Shown here piece by piece: positions 1 through 11,400 of a stretch of 64,000 bases of DNA. Below the pieces are notes generated by a model. The model saw nothing but the letters and a program-made list of their open reading frames with translations, searched no databases and had not been told where the DNA came from. Origin of the DNA: Craterostigma plantagineum (lineage: Eukaryota; Streptophyta; Magnoliopsida; Lamiales; Linderniaceae); NCBI GenBank assembly GCA_027422505.1, contig JAPQWV010000001.1, positions 3,906,001-3,970,000 of the forward strand, in the 5' to 3' direction. Made by a program: the position numbers and the translations under genes. The number at the start of each line of letters is the position of its first letter. The first letter of the stretch is position 1.

Positions 1-410
1 TACGTATGCAAAACATTATGAGAATAATAATAATAATGGTCTATGGGCCGACACATCACGTTTGTTTTAACATATACAATGCAAGTTTAGGCATGTAACA
101 GACATGATTGAATGAAGAGATATTGATAATGGATGCATTTACTCGGTGAATGTGCAGTGTTTTATTCTTTACTTTTTTTCATATGTGGGTCGTAAGAAAT
201 GATCTTGTTGAAGTGATGGAAGTTCAATGATTCAAGTTTCTATTGTGAGGTTAGCTTAATAATTCGTCCTTCCGAGTTTTTGTTGGGGACATTCACTTTA
301 AGCCTCCTTTTTGACTTGTTGCAAACAGCAGATTTTTAGGACGCGTTGTAAGCATGATCATCATCATTATCATGACTCTCGAATTTTCTTTCCTTTTAAC
401 ACACAAGTTA
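1..410. other. Intergenic spacer
   Basis: AT-rich plant intergenic DNA with no convincing ORF, RNA gene or repeat. It ends at the target-site duplication of the Copia element that follows. Confidence 0.5.
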
Positions 411-415
411 AAATA

Positions 416-961
416 TGTTAGATAATTTAATTTTGTAAAGTATTTATTTGAATGAGAATTTGGGTTTTTAAATTAAGCTATTGGGCTTTGGGTTTTCAAA
501 CTAAGCTATCGGACTTCGGTTTTGGCCCAATAGGCCCAACTTCTAGAAGTTGGGATTGGTGGCTTTCAAAATGAGTGGTTTTTTAACCACTCTTCAACTC
601 AAAACCAACGTGTGATTCCATTATATTAAAAAAAAAATAATAATAATTATTATTTTTTATTACAAAATTTTGGCTATAAATAGGCCATTAATTCTAAGGA
701 AAAAACACAACAAAATTAATAAGAAAAATAAGAGAAAGAAACATATAATATCTCTCAAAATTAGTTCTGCTATAATTCTTATTCCGTTCGTAGTCGGTGT
801 CGTTTTTGTGCTAAACGAACACCGTGTTTTCGAAGTATCCTGGGAAATAGACGCTCGTAAAAAACCTCTAGCACATACGTGAGGGAGCGAATCTATTTTA
901 AGGAAATTGTGTGCTACACAATCTTCGAATATTTTTTTTTTTTTCATTTTTCCAGCCAACA
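416..961 (+). repeat. 5' LTR of Copia element
   Basis: This 546-bp direct repeat is matched at 5514-6081. It begins TG and ends CA. The upstream part holds GGCCCAA motifs and the imperfect palindrome CTTCTAGAAG near 540. A TATA box lies at 675. A run of T interrupts the segment just before the CCAGCCAACA end. Confidence 0.95.
675..682 (+). promoter_or_regulatory. TATA box of Copia LTR
   Basis: TATAAATA sits inside the near-palindrome GGCTATAAATAGGCC in the LTR and is repeated in the 3' LTR near 5798. The start of transcription is expected about 30 bp downstream, near 705-715, which would define the U3/R border. Confidence 0.7.
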
Positions 962-963
962 AT

Positions 964-977
964 CTTAAAATAGATCG
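964..977 (+). other. Putative primer-binding site, complementary to the element's own LTR
   Basis: CTTAAAATAGATCG begins two bases after the 5' LTR end, where a primer site belongs. It does not match the usual plant tRNA-iMet site. Its first 12 bases are the exact reverse complement of ATCTATTTTAAG at 891-902 in the same LTR. A short GGGA/TCCC pairing (near 884 and 982) extends the stem. The same LTR segment recurs in the 3' LTR. This geometry would let the element prime from its own RNA, as in Tf1-type self-priming. Use of a tRNA fragment not recognised here remains possible. Confidence 0.5.
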
Positions 978-991
978 ACGATCCCGAAAAG

Positions 992-3900
992 ATGTCAGAC
1001 TACGTGGACTTCCTCAACAACCAAGAATCTACGGGAAACGAAGAAAACATTGACGTTCTCCCAACTACTTTTATCCCCACTGCCATACCTGTGGTTACGA
1101 AGCCAAGCGTACCGATCAACCACCTGGAGAAGCCGGAGAAATTTACGGGGACAGCCTCGACGTTCAAAAGATGGCAACAGAAGATGCTCTTCTACCTCAC
1201 CACGCTGAACCTAGCAACATACCTGAAAGAGGTCGAGCCTAAGGTGAATGACGGCGAGACGAACGCTGAGGTCGTGATTGCTGTTGATGCATGGAAACAC
1301 TCTGATTTCCTGTGTCGTAATTACATTCTGAATGCCCTAAGCGATACTCTGTACAACGTGTATGGTGTGGTCGCTACGGCAAAAGAATTGTGGGAATCAT
1401 TGGACCGTAAATATAAAACTGAGGATGCCGGCACAAAGAAATTTGTTGTCGGACGGTTCCTTGATTATAACATGGTCGATTCCAAGACTGTGATAAGTCA
1501 AGTGCAAGAAATCCAATTGATTTTGCACGAGATCCATGCAGAACGGATGGTTCTGAGTGAATCTTTCCAAGTTGCGGCTATTATTGAAAAGCTGCCGCCG
1601 GGCTGGAAGGACTTCAAAAACTATCTCAAGCATAAGTGCAAGGAGATGTCTTTGGAGGATCTGATTGTTAGACTTCGAATCGAAGAAGACAACAAAAGGT
1701 CGGAAAAGAGAGTATTGAGCTCATCTGAACCGAAAGTAAACGTGGTGGAGCATAGCTTTAAAAAGGGCAAAGGCGCGGTTAAACCCAAAGCGAAACTTGG
1801 GGTGACCGGAGGCGTCGCTAAGCTGAACTATAAGTTCAAGGGAAAGTGCTTCAATTGTGGCAAACTAGGCCACAAGTTGTCGGACTGTCGACTTCCAAAG
1901 AAGCACCACGAGGCCAATATGGTGAAAGACATCACCAAAGAAGTTGAGGACTTGAGCCTCGTCGCGGTGGTTTCGGAGGTAAACATGATTGGGTCGAATC
2001 CACAAGAATGGTGGATCGATACCGGTGCTACACGTCATGTGTGCACGAACCGTAGATTCTTCTCTACCTGTGAGCCGGTTGAAGGAGAAAAGATCTACAT
2101 GGGCAACTCGGCTGCTGCTACCGTCGAAGGAAAAGGGAACGTGATGCTCAAGATGACGTCCGGAAAAATACTAACGCTGAAAGATGTGTTGTATGTACCG
2201 GAAATTCGCAAGAACCTTATATCGGGATTCTTGTTGAACAAACACGGTTTTCGTATTGTTATTGAATCTGACAAAGTGATATTGTCTAAGTCGGGTGTGT
2301 TTGTTGGTAAAGGTTATGCCTGTGATGGTTTGTTCAAGCTGAATGTAATGACTATTGTAAATGAGAATGAAAAACGTTCTTCCGTTTACTTGCTTGAATC
2401 TTCCAATTTGTGGCACGGTAGATTAGGTCACGTTAATTTTGAATCGATACGTCGATTAATTAATATAGACCATATTCCAACATTCGAAATTAATTCGAAA
2501 TATAAATGCAAAATTTGCGTTGAAGCAAAAATGACGAGATCGTCTTTCCCTTCGGTAGCAAGAAGTACCGAACCGCTTGAATTGATTCATAGCGATCTAT
2601 GTGATTTGAAATACGTTCAAACACGTGGTGGCAATAAATATTTTATAACATTTATTGACGATTGCACCAAGTATTGCTATGTTTATTTGCTTAAAAGCAA
2701 AGACGAAGCATTAGAGAAATTCGTTCTATACAAAACCGAAGTTGAAACGCAACTCGGCAAGAAAATTAAAAGATTAAGAACTGATCGAGGGAGAGAGTAC
2801 GAAGCACCAATTGGGAGCTTCTGTGTGGAACATGGTATCGTCCATGAATTGACCGCCCCGTATTCACCTCAATCAAACGGAGTGGCCGAACGAAAGAATC
2901 GCACATTAAAAGAGATGATGAATGCGATGTTACTGAGTTCAGGTCTACCGCCTAATATGTGGGGCGAAGCTATCTTAACGAGTAATTACCTATTAAATAG
3001 GATACCTCGAAAGAAAATGAATAAAACTCCATATGAGTTATGGAAAGGAAAGACGCATTCATACCAACATTTGCGAATGTGGGGGTGTTTGGCGAAGGTA
3101 GCCGTACCTGCGCCTAAAGCGGTGAAAGTTGGTCCTAAAACGGTGGACTGTATTTTCATAGGATATGCACACAATAGTACGGCATATCGGTTTCTTGTAT
3201 ATGATTCGAAAATTTCGGATATACACAAGAACACGGTCATGGAATCGAGGAATGCGTATTTCTTTGAAAATGTATTTCCTTGTAAATCCGATTATGGATC
3301 CGGTACATCTAAACGGGATGATATAGAAACCGAGACTCCTAGTACGGTTCATGAGATTGAACCGAGACGAAGCAAGCGTGCCCGAATAGAGAAATTTTTT
3401 GGTGATGACTTTGTTACATTTTTGATTGAAAAGGAACCGCTGACTTATAACGAAGCAGTGAGCTCCGTGGACGGGCCTTTATGGAAAGAAGCCATAAAAA
3501 GCGAGATTGATTCTATTTTGCAGAATCACACTTGGGAGTTAGTTGATCTTCCAAAGGGATGTAAACATTTAGGATCAAAATGGATCTTTAAAAGGAAAAT
3601 GAGACCAGATGGGTCTGTAGAAAAGTATAAAGCCAGACTTTTTATCAAAGGATACAAGCAACGCGAATGCTTAGATTATTTTGACACATATTCTCCTGTG
3701 ACGAGAATAAATTCGATAAGGATGATACTTGCTATCGCGTCCTTAAGAAATTTGGAAGTACATCAAATGGATGTCAAAACAGCTTTCTTAAATGGTGAAT
3801 TAGACGAAGAAATCTATATGGAGCAACCCGAGGGTTTTCGTGCTCCTGGAACCGAAAAGAAAGTCTGTAGATTGATTAAATCTTTGTATGGTTTGAAACA

Positions 3901-4303
3901 AGCCCCTAAGAAGTGGCACGAAAAGTTTGATCACGCGATGATCAACCACGATTTTAAAATCAATGAGAGCGATAAATGCGTTTATTCAAAGGAAACAGGC
4001 GATGACTACGTCATTTTATGTCTGTATGTAGACGACATACTCATTGTTGGTAGTAATGACAAAATGGTCAAGTCTACCAAGGATATGTTAAATTCGAAAT
4101 TTGACATGAAAGATATGGGACTTGCGGACGTGATTTTAGGAATTAAAATCAAACGAACGAGTAACGGTCTTGTGTTGAGCCAAACTCATTACGTAGATAA
4201 AATTCTCGACAAATTCTGCAAGGGTGATTCTGGTGCTGCCAGAACGCCATTAGATCGAAGCGTTCATTTGTCGAAAAATCGGGGGAGGCTATTTCTCAAG
4301 TAG
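992..4303 (+). CDS. Copia gag-pol polyprotein (gag, protease, integrase, RT)
   Basis: The ATG at 992 opens 31 bp after the LTR. Gag carries a UBN2-type region (residues about 60-230) and a CCHC knuckle (C-F-N-C-G-K-L-G-H near residue 289). The aspartic protease motif is [10 protein letters not shown] near residue 343. Integrase shows the HHCC zinc region ([10 protein letters not shown], about residue 475) and the catalytic core ending at [16 protein letters not shown] has the KYKARL region and YVDD ([13 protein letters not shown], about residue 1012). The frame runs off at TAG 4301-4303 because of a one-base-type shift near 4280-4290; homology continues in another frame at 4327. The polyprotein would process and integrate the element's cDNA. 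Confidence 0.93.
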   Translation: MSDYVDFLNNQESTGNEENIDVLPTTFIPTAIPVVTKPSVPINHLEKPEKFTGTASTFKRWQQKMLFYLTTLNLATYLKEVEPKVNDGETNAEVVIAVDAWKHSDFLCRNYILNALSDTLYNVYGVVATAKELWESLDRKYKTEDAGTKKFVVGRFLDYNMVDSKTVISQVQEIQLILHEIHAERMVLSESFQVAAIIEKLPPGWKDFKNYLKHKCKEMSLEDLIVRLRIEEDNKRSEKRVLSSSEPKVNVVEHSFKKGKGAVKPKAKLGVTGGVAKLNYKFKGKCFNCGKLGHKLSDCRLPKKHHEANMVKDITKEVEDLSLVAVVSEVNMIGSNPQEWWIDTGATRHVCTNRRFFSTCEPVEGEKIYMGNSAAATVEGKGNVMLKMTSGKILTLKDVLYVPEIRKNLISGFLLNKHGFRIVIESDKVILSKSGVFVGKGYACDGLFKLNVMTIVNENEKRSSVYLLESSNLWHGRLGHVNFESIRRLINIDHIPTFEINSKYKCKICVEAKMTRSSFPSVARSTEPLELIHSDLCDLKYVQTRGGNKYFITFIDDCTKYCYVYLLKSKDEALEKFVLYKTEVETQLGKKIKRLRTDRGREYEAPIGSFCVEHGIVHELTAPYSPQSNGVAERKNRTLKEMMNAMLLSSGLPPNMWGEAILTSNYLLNRIPRKKMNKTPYELWKGKTHSYQHLRMWGCLAKVAVPAPKAVKVGPKTVDCIFIGYAHNSTAYRFLVYDSKISDIHKNTVMESRNAYFFENVFPCKSDYGSGTSKRDDIETETPSTVHEIEPRRSKRARIEKFFGDDFVTFLIEKEPLTYNEAVSSVDGPLWKEAIKSEIDSILQNHTWELVDLPKGCKHLGSKWIFKRKMRPDGSVEKYKARLFIKGYKQRECLDYFDTYSPVTRINSIRMILAIASLRNLEVHQMDVKTAFLNGELDEEIYMEQPEGFRAPGTEKKVCRLIKSLYGLKQAPKKWHEKFDHAMINHDFKINESDKCVYSKETGDDYVILCLYVDDILIVGSNDKMVKSTKDMLNSKFDMKDMGLADVILGIKIKRTSNGLVLSQTHYVDKILDKFCKGDSGAARTPLDRSVHLSKNRGRLFLK

Positions 4304-4968
4304 AATACTCCCGCATAATCGGAAGCTTGATGTATCTAATGAGCTGTACTAGGCCAGATATTGCTTATGCTATAAGCAAACTGAGTTCATACACGAGCAA
4401 TCCGAGTGCGGATCATTGGACCGCTATAATACGGGTATTGAGATACTTACGATATACTCGAGACTATGGATTACACTATGGTCGATATCCGGCTGTGTTA
4501 GAAGGGTACACAAATGCGAACTGGATATCTGATATGAAGGACTCTAAGAGCACAAGCGGCTATGTATTTACACTCGCTGGAGCTGCTGTGTCTTGGAAAT
4601 CCTCGAAACAAACGGTTATAGCAAGATCCACTATGGAATCCGAGTTCTTTGCCTTGGATAAATGTGGAGAAGAAGCTGAATGGTTACGCCATTTCTTGGA
4701 GGATATTCCTAAGTGGGAAAAACCTGTGCCGCCTATATGCATACACTGCGATAGCCAATCGGCTATAGGACGAGCACAGAGTACTATGTATAATGGTAAG
4801 TCGAGACACATACGTCGTCGACATAATACCATTAGACAACTGCTCTCAACTGGAGTTATCTCGATTGATTATGTAAAATCGACGGATAACATTGCGGATC
4901 CGCTAACCAAAGGGTTAAATAGAGATGCGGTTGAAAGGTTGACGAGAGGGATGGGCTTAAAGCCTTAA
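4304..4968 (+). pseudogene. RNase H tail of the Copia polyprotein, frame-shifted
   Basis: This segment continues the upstream polyprotein in a different frame. It shows the connection motif [16 protein letters not shown] and the RNase H domain ending near [10 protein letters not shown], typical of Copia C-termini. The first catalytic acidic position, usually D in the D-A-x-W signature, reads N here (TNANW near 4514-4528). With the frame break near 4285 this suggests loss of RNase H activity. The stop is at 4966-4968. In an intact relative this would be the C-terminal 220 or so residues of one polyprotein. Confidence 0.9.
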
Positions 4969-5513
4969 CGTATAAAAGTGCTAAGAAGGAAAACCCTACC
5001 TATATGACTGGAGATCCCAAGATCTAGGTTCAAAGGGACAACCTAATTTTAGGACTTGGTATCACTGTGGGGGATAACCCCGCTCATTCCTGTCAAGAAA
5101 CAGTGATGACGGAAAAGGCTAGCATTATGATGCTTTAATGACTATCATAGAGTATTGATAGAAAATACTCGCGACGTGACAAGTCACCTATGTTAGGGAG
5201 AAGTGGGGCCGCTTCAAAGGAGAACTGAAAGGCTTAGTTCTTTAGAAACCCTCGCAGAATCAGGACGTGTCCATGGCCGTACTAGACAAAACCATGAGAA
5301 CGGAACAAGAGAAAAATGGTCTCTGTGTATTGTACGTGGGTTCGTTTACACGAAAAGCGGGACAGTTCAAAGACATCGCGTTCTACTGGACTGCAGTAAA
5401 CCAAGCGTGCATACAAGGAGGAAGTTCAAATGGTAAAACATACTATCCTCCATGCAGAGTATCATTAGATTAGCAGAAACATTAGAAAAACAATTCTCAT
5501 TCATGTGGGGGAT
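4969..5513 (+). other. 3' untranslated region of Copia with polypurine tract
   Basis: Non-coding stretch between pol and the 3' LTR. Short ORFs at 5203-5436 and 5267-5473 have no recognisable domain. The purine run GGGGGA at 5507-5512, directly before TGTTAG at 5514, is the plus-strand primer (PPT). A second GGGGGAT run occurs near 5069-5075. Confidence 0.75.
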
Positions 5514-6081
5514 TGTTAGATAATTTAATTTTGTAAAGTATTTATTTGAATGAGAATTTGGGTTTTTAAATTAAGCTATTGGGCTTTGGTTTGGGCTTTG
5601 GGTTTTCAAACTAAGCTATCGGACTTCGGTTTTGGCCCAATAGGCCCAACTTCTAGAAGGCCCAACTTCTAGAAGTTGGGATTGGTGGCTTTCAAAATGA
5701 GTGGTTTTTTAACCACTCTTCAACTCAAAACCAACGTGTGATTCCAATATATTAAAAAAAATAATAATAATTATTATTTTTTATTACAAAATTTTGGCTA
5801 TAAATAGGCCATTAATTCTAAGGAAAAAACACAACAAAATTAATAAGAAAAATAAGAGAAAGAAACATATAATATCTCTCAAAATTAGTTCTGCTATAAT
5901 TCTTATTCCGTTCGTAGTCGGTGTCATTTTTGTGCTAAACGAACACCGTGTTTTCGAAGTATCCTGGGAAATAGACGCTCGTAAAAACCTCTAGCACATA
6001 CGTGAGGGAGCGAATCTATTTTAAGGAAATTGTGTGCTACACAATCTTCGAATATTTTTTTTTTCATTTTTCCAGCCAACA
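5514..6081 (+). repeat. 3' LTR of Copia element
   Basis: 568-bp copy of 416-961. Compared with the 5' LTR it has two short tandem duplications, about 12 bp near 5580-5600 (TTTGGGCTTTGG region) and about 18 bp near 5640-5675 (GGCCCAACTTCTAGAA repeated), and a different A/T run length. It is followed by AAATA, the target duplication. Confidence 0.95.
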
Positions 6082-6086
6082 AAATA

Positions 6087-6763
6087 TATGTAAACACTTT
6101 GGACAGTCTCCTTCCTGATCGATCACCTGCAATAAAAACCCCAGGAAAATTCTCAGTCACATTCTTGAAAAATTCTTTCGAGTTTTTCTTTTCCTTTTTA
6201 TTGATGAATGAGGGTACAATACATACGTGTTATTTGTAAGTGGAGGAGGGTGACAAACATAAATCATCTAAGTACACGTGTCAGTGTAGTTATCCATGAA
6301 GTGGGAAACCGAATAGTAGGTGTATAAATCCACTTAGTCCTAGAGAATCGATATTGACAGACATCAAATGATAAGATAAAATAAAAATACTACATACATA
6401 TAGAGAATCAACTAAATTACCATCAAACCTAACTCACACATCCATGAACATGGAGGACGGTCATAAAATATTTTGACCGTATTAATCGCATCCTTTAGTT
6501 GGATACTATATAAAAGTTTATGAAAAATGCTTCTCGAAATATGATTATATTTTGAGTGGAATTTGCCAACCTTGCAGCTGTTTTGATAAATTAGTGCCCC
6601 ACTTTGATAATGCTCTCAATTCTCATCGTAAACCTATTTTTTATTTGACCTTCGATAACAGTCTAAACATATCGTAAAAAACTCGGGCTTCTCAATTTGC
6701 TAAACCATTCAACTCATATTTCAAACATAAAAAGCCCATTGAGTTATTAAGTTGAATAAGGGG
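6087..6763. other. Intergenic spacer
   Basis: AT-rich DNA between the Copia element and the TSD of the solo LTR/Athila complex. No ORF, RNA gene or repeat structure could be supported. Confidence 0.5.
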
Positions 6764-6769
6764 TTACAT

Positions 6770-8380
6770 TGATCGAGCGGATCGAGTAATAAAAATAAAA
6801 CGAATATCGACGAACTATCCTACGCTCAACAGGCAAGTGTACCTATCGAAAATAGTATAGAATTGGCAGGTATTCGAGTATCGAACCCAAATGAACTATA
6901 TATTTTAGAAACCCGTCGTTTAAATATTCTAGTAAATATTTTGGTTTGATAAAAATATAAATAATGATAAACTAAACACGATAAATATGAAATAGCGAAA
7001 AAGGGGTTGGAACGACTTTATGGAAGCGAACGTATTTGAGATTTCGAATACCCCTAGCTCGATCGAACGACAAACGAGGTATACATTTTAGCTAATTATT
7101 AGACCGTGAGGATTCCTATGGTATGTATACGAGTTTCTACGATTGGGCGAAACTGCGCTTACTCGCTTCGACTCGTAACAACTAATCTACGTCTTAAATA
7201 GCCGGACAAGCTTCCCTAACTTACTTAATCGCAGACCGCATAAAAACACAATGAATCCCGCTATTAGATTTGACTCTAATCCGGCGGGGTAGTTCAACCT
7301 ATCTCTAACGATGAGTTTATTCCGCTCGCTTACGAGTGGTCTAATCGTCGCCCCTCTCTCGAGCGTAGCGTTCGATTTCCCAACAATTATTTCGACCACA
7401 TAGACATAATCAAAATAATGGCATAAATCGTAACCGAGTCATAATAAAAAGCATATTAATAATACGTTCAACATACGTACGATCTCGCTAGGGTTCATCT
7501 AATCTCAAATACTACGGAATTTAGCCACTCATATGAAACATCAACATAACAACGACCGTAAATAACAAAGAAAAACACATGTTCTTCCCTGGATTTAAGC
7601 TCAGCGGTTCAACCTTCGTTGAGGACTTTTGTCGAGCAGGTGGTGGGCGTCTCAGCTTTTCCTTTTCTTACGAGTCCTTTGCACTCCCGCTCGCTGCTTC
7701 TCCTACGCCGGCAGCCCGTCGCAGCCCTAGTAGCCCACAAGTCCGCTCTCCTACTCCCATCCGTCAGTCTCAGCTGCAGCCCCGCACAGACCAGCCGCTC
7801 GACACAGTACAACAGCCCCGAGGACAACGGCGTATATGTGTCTCTCTCGAGAGTGAGTTGAGGAGAGTTCGTCTCTCAAGCCTTATATGATCGTGTATAT
7901 GGCTACTTTCGTGTGTGTGTCTTCTCTTCGATGATGTTCCTTTTATAGCCATCCAAACCCAATTGACAAACATAGAAATTTATTAGCAGCCCTTTGATCG
8001 ATCTTGTTCTTGACTTTGGGTTCCTTGAGCCACGTGAAAATCTCTTGAGCTGCAAATTTTCGATTTTGTCTTTGAAGGAAAATCATATGACGTACGTTGC
8101 ACCAATTCTATCTTCTTAGGAAGGTCTCACTTCTTTAACTATGGCTTAAATGGGTCGTTGTTGGCCTAATATCTTATGGGCTGGAAATTATTAAACGGGC
8201 CTTAAACATGTTGAGCTTCCCCTTTTTTTTTTCCTTTAGAATTCGTTTCCGTTCGGTCCGCTCCAATTTTGAAGTCCTACAAAAGCATAAACACATTTAG
8301 AAGTAACAAAATCATGCGAAAAGACTCTAATGTGTTCGAAACGGCTCAACTATAACAAAGATAAACACATACGTTTATCA
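6770..8380 (-). repeat. 3' LTR of Athila-like element
   Basis: 1,611-bp repeat matching 15797-17427. In plus orientation it starts TGATCGAGCGG and ends ACGTTTATCA. Small differences from the other LTR include loss of about 20 bp near 7863 and a 3-bp difference in the pyrimidine-rich part near 7710. The ORFs inside (7187-7399, 7579-7890 and others) recur in both LTRs and show no domain. Confidence 0.94.
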
Positions 8381-9939
8381 AATATCCCCACACTTAAGCG
8401 TTTGCTTGCCCTCAAGCAAATAAAATAAAAAGGTATAGAAAAGGATAGAATCATGTAACGTACCAATCAAGAACGAAATCACGTAGGAGAAAATGCAAGT
8501 AAATTCGGAAAGCATATTTGAAATCAACGACTAACTACACGATTTTCTTTAGCAATACCTATCAAGATCCGCACCTCACAGAGATTCACTCAAATCACTC
8601 AGTATATGGGTTAAGATGTCGGTGATATCTCTCGGGTCATGCACTAATCTAATCCCTACCATAAGCTTGCAAGTAATTCGTAAATCTACCATTTTCAATG
8701 ATCAAGTGTGAATCGGAAGGTCTTTACTGGGTTATAAAATGGTTGAGATATATAGATATGCAAGGAATAAACTTAAAAAGGATATGAGCCGTAGTCGTGT
8801 CGGAATCATGCCATCATCTCGAATACGCCAAAATCCGTTGTTCTTGTTCATCACTTTCTTTCTTTTGCATTCGTCTCTCTTTTTTTTTCTTTCCACCAAG
8901 CCCTTCTTCTCTCAACTCCTCGATCTAGGGAATCGATAATATGCTTTCGAGAGTGAAAGATTATCGGAGGAAGGGTTCTAGTCGATATATAATTCTCTCT
9001 CTCTTTTTTTTTCTGCTATTTTTTTTCTTTTTTTTTTCATTCATTCTTTTTTTTTTTGCTCAGCTCGAAAATTTAGCACTGGTTGCCCTTCTTGAGTCCG
9101 GCATTCAACCTCCACTTCTACTATCGCTCCAATGGGTTTATGTCTGAAGGCTTAATCAGTGTCGGCAATTTATAATCGGGTTTTTTCAAATAAAAGGCTC
9201 AGGCTCAAAGTGGCTAACTACGGGGTCAGTCGTGGTTGGATACTTTGGCCATGGACTGATTCCTAATGCCTTCCTCATTTTCACGCAATCTCACTTTAAG
9301 TGGTTTCAACACGTAATACACAAGCAAGTTCTGAAGAGAAATAAACTAAGCATGATTCACACAACCAAAGAAATGAGCAAAAAGCTCGTAGGCTCAAAAA
9401 TCTCACAAAAATCGGGTTATGTGTACGAATCTCTCAAGTATCGCCAAGTTCATCATGTAAGAAAGAAGTAGATTACGCATATGTATCCTAATTACTCACA
9501 AATTTCCAAACATAAAGTCATCCCTTCATGAAAAGAAACATAATTTTCGAGAAAAACATGTTATGCCAAATTTTCGAAAAAATTTGTACCAAAAATCAAG
9601 ACATGCATATATATAACATGTTCGCCTAAATTTCACAGAAATTCCCCTCCCCACACTTAAGATTTACGTTGTCCTCAACGTAACAATCATGTAACACAAG
9701 GAAAAGGAAATAGAAAGATAAGTGAACTTCCCTGAATAGTTCGATATGCATGCTTTGTACGGCTCCTCCCCACACTTGAGATCTTGAATTCCCTGCGGTC
9801 GTTGAAAGACAAAATCATAAAAACTAAAAATGAGCATATAAATAAAGTAAAAACATAGGATAGGCTTGGGGTGCCTCCCAAGTAGCGCTTTCTTTAATGT
9901 CTTTTATCTAGACATTCTTCGGTGATTTTTAGCTCCGGG
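8381..9939 (-). other. 3' non-coding segment of Athila-like element with repeated PPT motifs
   Basis: This stretch between integrase and the 3' LTR has no credible ORF. Read on the minus strand it carries three copies of a PPT-like AAGTGTGGGG motif (plus-strand CCCCACACTT) near 8388, 9650 and 9769. The first directly abuts the 3' LTR and is the likely functional PPT. Long pyrimidine/T runs lie at 8863-9060. Athila relatives often carry an env-like ORF here; none is seen. Confidence 0.7.
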
Positions 9940-11400
9940 TGGTATCGAGGAGGTGGATGGTTTCTTTTTCGAGCGCCTCGATGTCACCGCCATAGTAATG
10001 CTTGAGTCGGTGCCCGTTCACTTTGAAGGTCCCCTTCTCCGGATGTGTGATCTCGACAGTTCCATACGGGAATACTCGGGTCACCGTGAACCAGACCATC
10101 TCGATTTCAGTTTACCAGGAAACAGCCGCAGGCGCGAGTTGTAAAGCAAGACCCGATCGCCTTCTTGAAATTCCCGTTTCATGATTTTACGATCATGATA
10201 CAGCTTCGTACGCTCCTTGTATATGCGAGTATTTTCGTATGCCATCTGACGCCACTCATCGAGCTCGTTAATCTGCAAATTTCGTTTTTCACCTGCAATA
10301 TTCAAATCAAAATTTAGCTTTTTCAGAGCCCAATACGCCTTGTGTTCAAGCTCGACGGGTAGATGACAAGATTTTCCGTAAACAAGTCTATAGGGTGTGG
10401 ATCCAATAGGCGTCTTATATGCTGTCCGGTATGCCCATAAAGCATCGTTTAGCTTGTTCGGCCAATCCCGCCTATGGTGTTCCACGGTCTTCTCTAGTAT
10501 ACGCTTCAGCTCCCTGTTCACGACCTCCACTTGGCCGCTCGCTTGAGGATGGTATGCAGTGGTAACACTATGTTTAACGCCGTATTTCTCGAGCGTCTTT
10601 GCAAATTGGGTGTTACAAAAATGCGTGCCTTTATCACTGATAATGCAACGAGGCGCCCCGAATCGTGAAAATAAAGATTTCAAAAATTTAACGACTACCC
10701 TAGCGTCATTAGTCGGTAGCGCTTGCGCTTCCACCCATTTTGACACATAATCGACTGCTACTAGGATATATCGATTTTTAAAAGATGTAGGAAACGGACC
10801 CATAAAATCAATGCCCCATACATCAAATATTTCACAAACGAGTATAAAATTATGAGGCATTTCATTACGCTTAGAGATATTACCTGTTCGTTGGCACCTA
10901 TCGCACATTTCTACATACCTTTGGGCGTCCTTGAAAATTGTTGGCCAGTAGAATCCACATTCTAGTACCTTTTGTGCGGTTCGGTTGCCTCCATAGTGAC
11001 CTCCGCACGGTCCCGTGTGGCAATGTTCCAAGATATCGATTGTTTCGGGGAAGGTTACGCATCGCCTGATTATGTTATCCGCACAGATCCTAAAGAGATA
11101 AGGATCATCCCAAAAGTAATACTTCAAGTCCGAGAAGAATTTCTTCCTCTGGTGACTCGTGTATCCCCTTGGTAAGATCCTAGCTACAAGATAGTTAGCA
11201 ATATCGGCATACCATGGAAGTTCATCAGGTACCTCATGCATAGCGTAAAGGTGTTCATCGGGAAAATAATCTTGGATCGTCTCCTCTTTTGTAACCTCGC
11301 AGGGTGTCTCTTCTAGTCTCGATAAGTGGTCTGCGGCAAGATTCTCCGTTCCTTTTTGGTCGCGAAACTCCACGTCGAACTCTTGGAGTAGTAGAACCAT
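9940..11400 (-). pseudogene. RNase H end and integrase of Athila-like pol
   Basis: The open frame 11400-10081 starts in the RNase H tail ([21 protein letters not shown]). Integrase follows, with the HHCC zinc region ([13 protein letters not shown] ... CDRCQ) and the DDE core ([28 protein letters not shown]). The C-terminal part reaches [17 protein letters not shown], then the frame is lost near 10097. Coding similarity continues in another frame to about 9940. The piece is also out of frame with the upstream RT segment near 11400. Confidence 0.9.

Larger units (their letters stand above)
416..6081 (+). mobile_element. Ty1/Copia LTR retrotransposon, near-intact
   Basis: Complete element of 5,666 bp with two LTRs (416-961 and 5514-6081), each starting TGTTAG and ending CCAACA. 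It is flanked by a perfect 5-bp target duplication AAATA (411-415 and 6082-6086). The internal domain order gag, protease, integrase, RT, RNase H is that of Ty1/Copia. The LTRs differ only by two short duplications in the 3' copy and a few changes, so the insertion looks young. The polyprotein is broken once near 4285, and one RNase H catalytic residue is replaced, so this copy is probably not autonomous. The primer site is unusual (see the entry at 964). Confidence 0.96.

Noticed and set aside
670..882. 70-codon ORF in the Copia LTR, repeated at 5794-5994
   Set aside because: Low-complexity Lys/Asn-rich start directly after the TATA box, frame lost in the other LTR; most likely R-region RNA, not protein.
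5203..5473. Two overlapping ORFs between Copia pol and the 3' LTR
   Set aside because: No domain, no upstream signal, and typical of the non-coding tail before the PPT.
7579..7973. ORFs of 70-100 codons in the Athila LTR, repeated at 16606-17022
   Set aside because: They occur in both LTRs in several overlapping frames, without domain or conserved start, and reflect the C-rich leader of the LTR.
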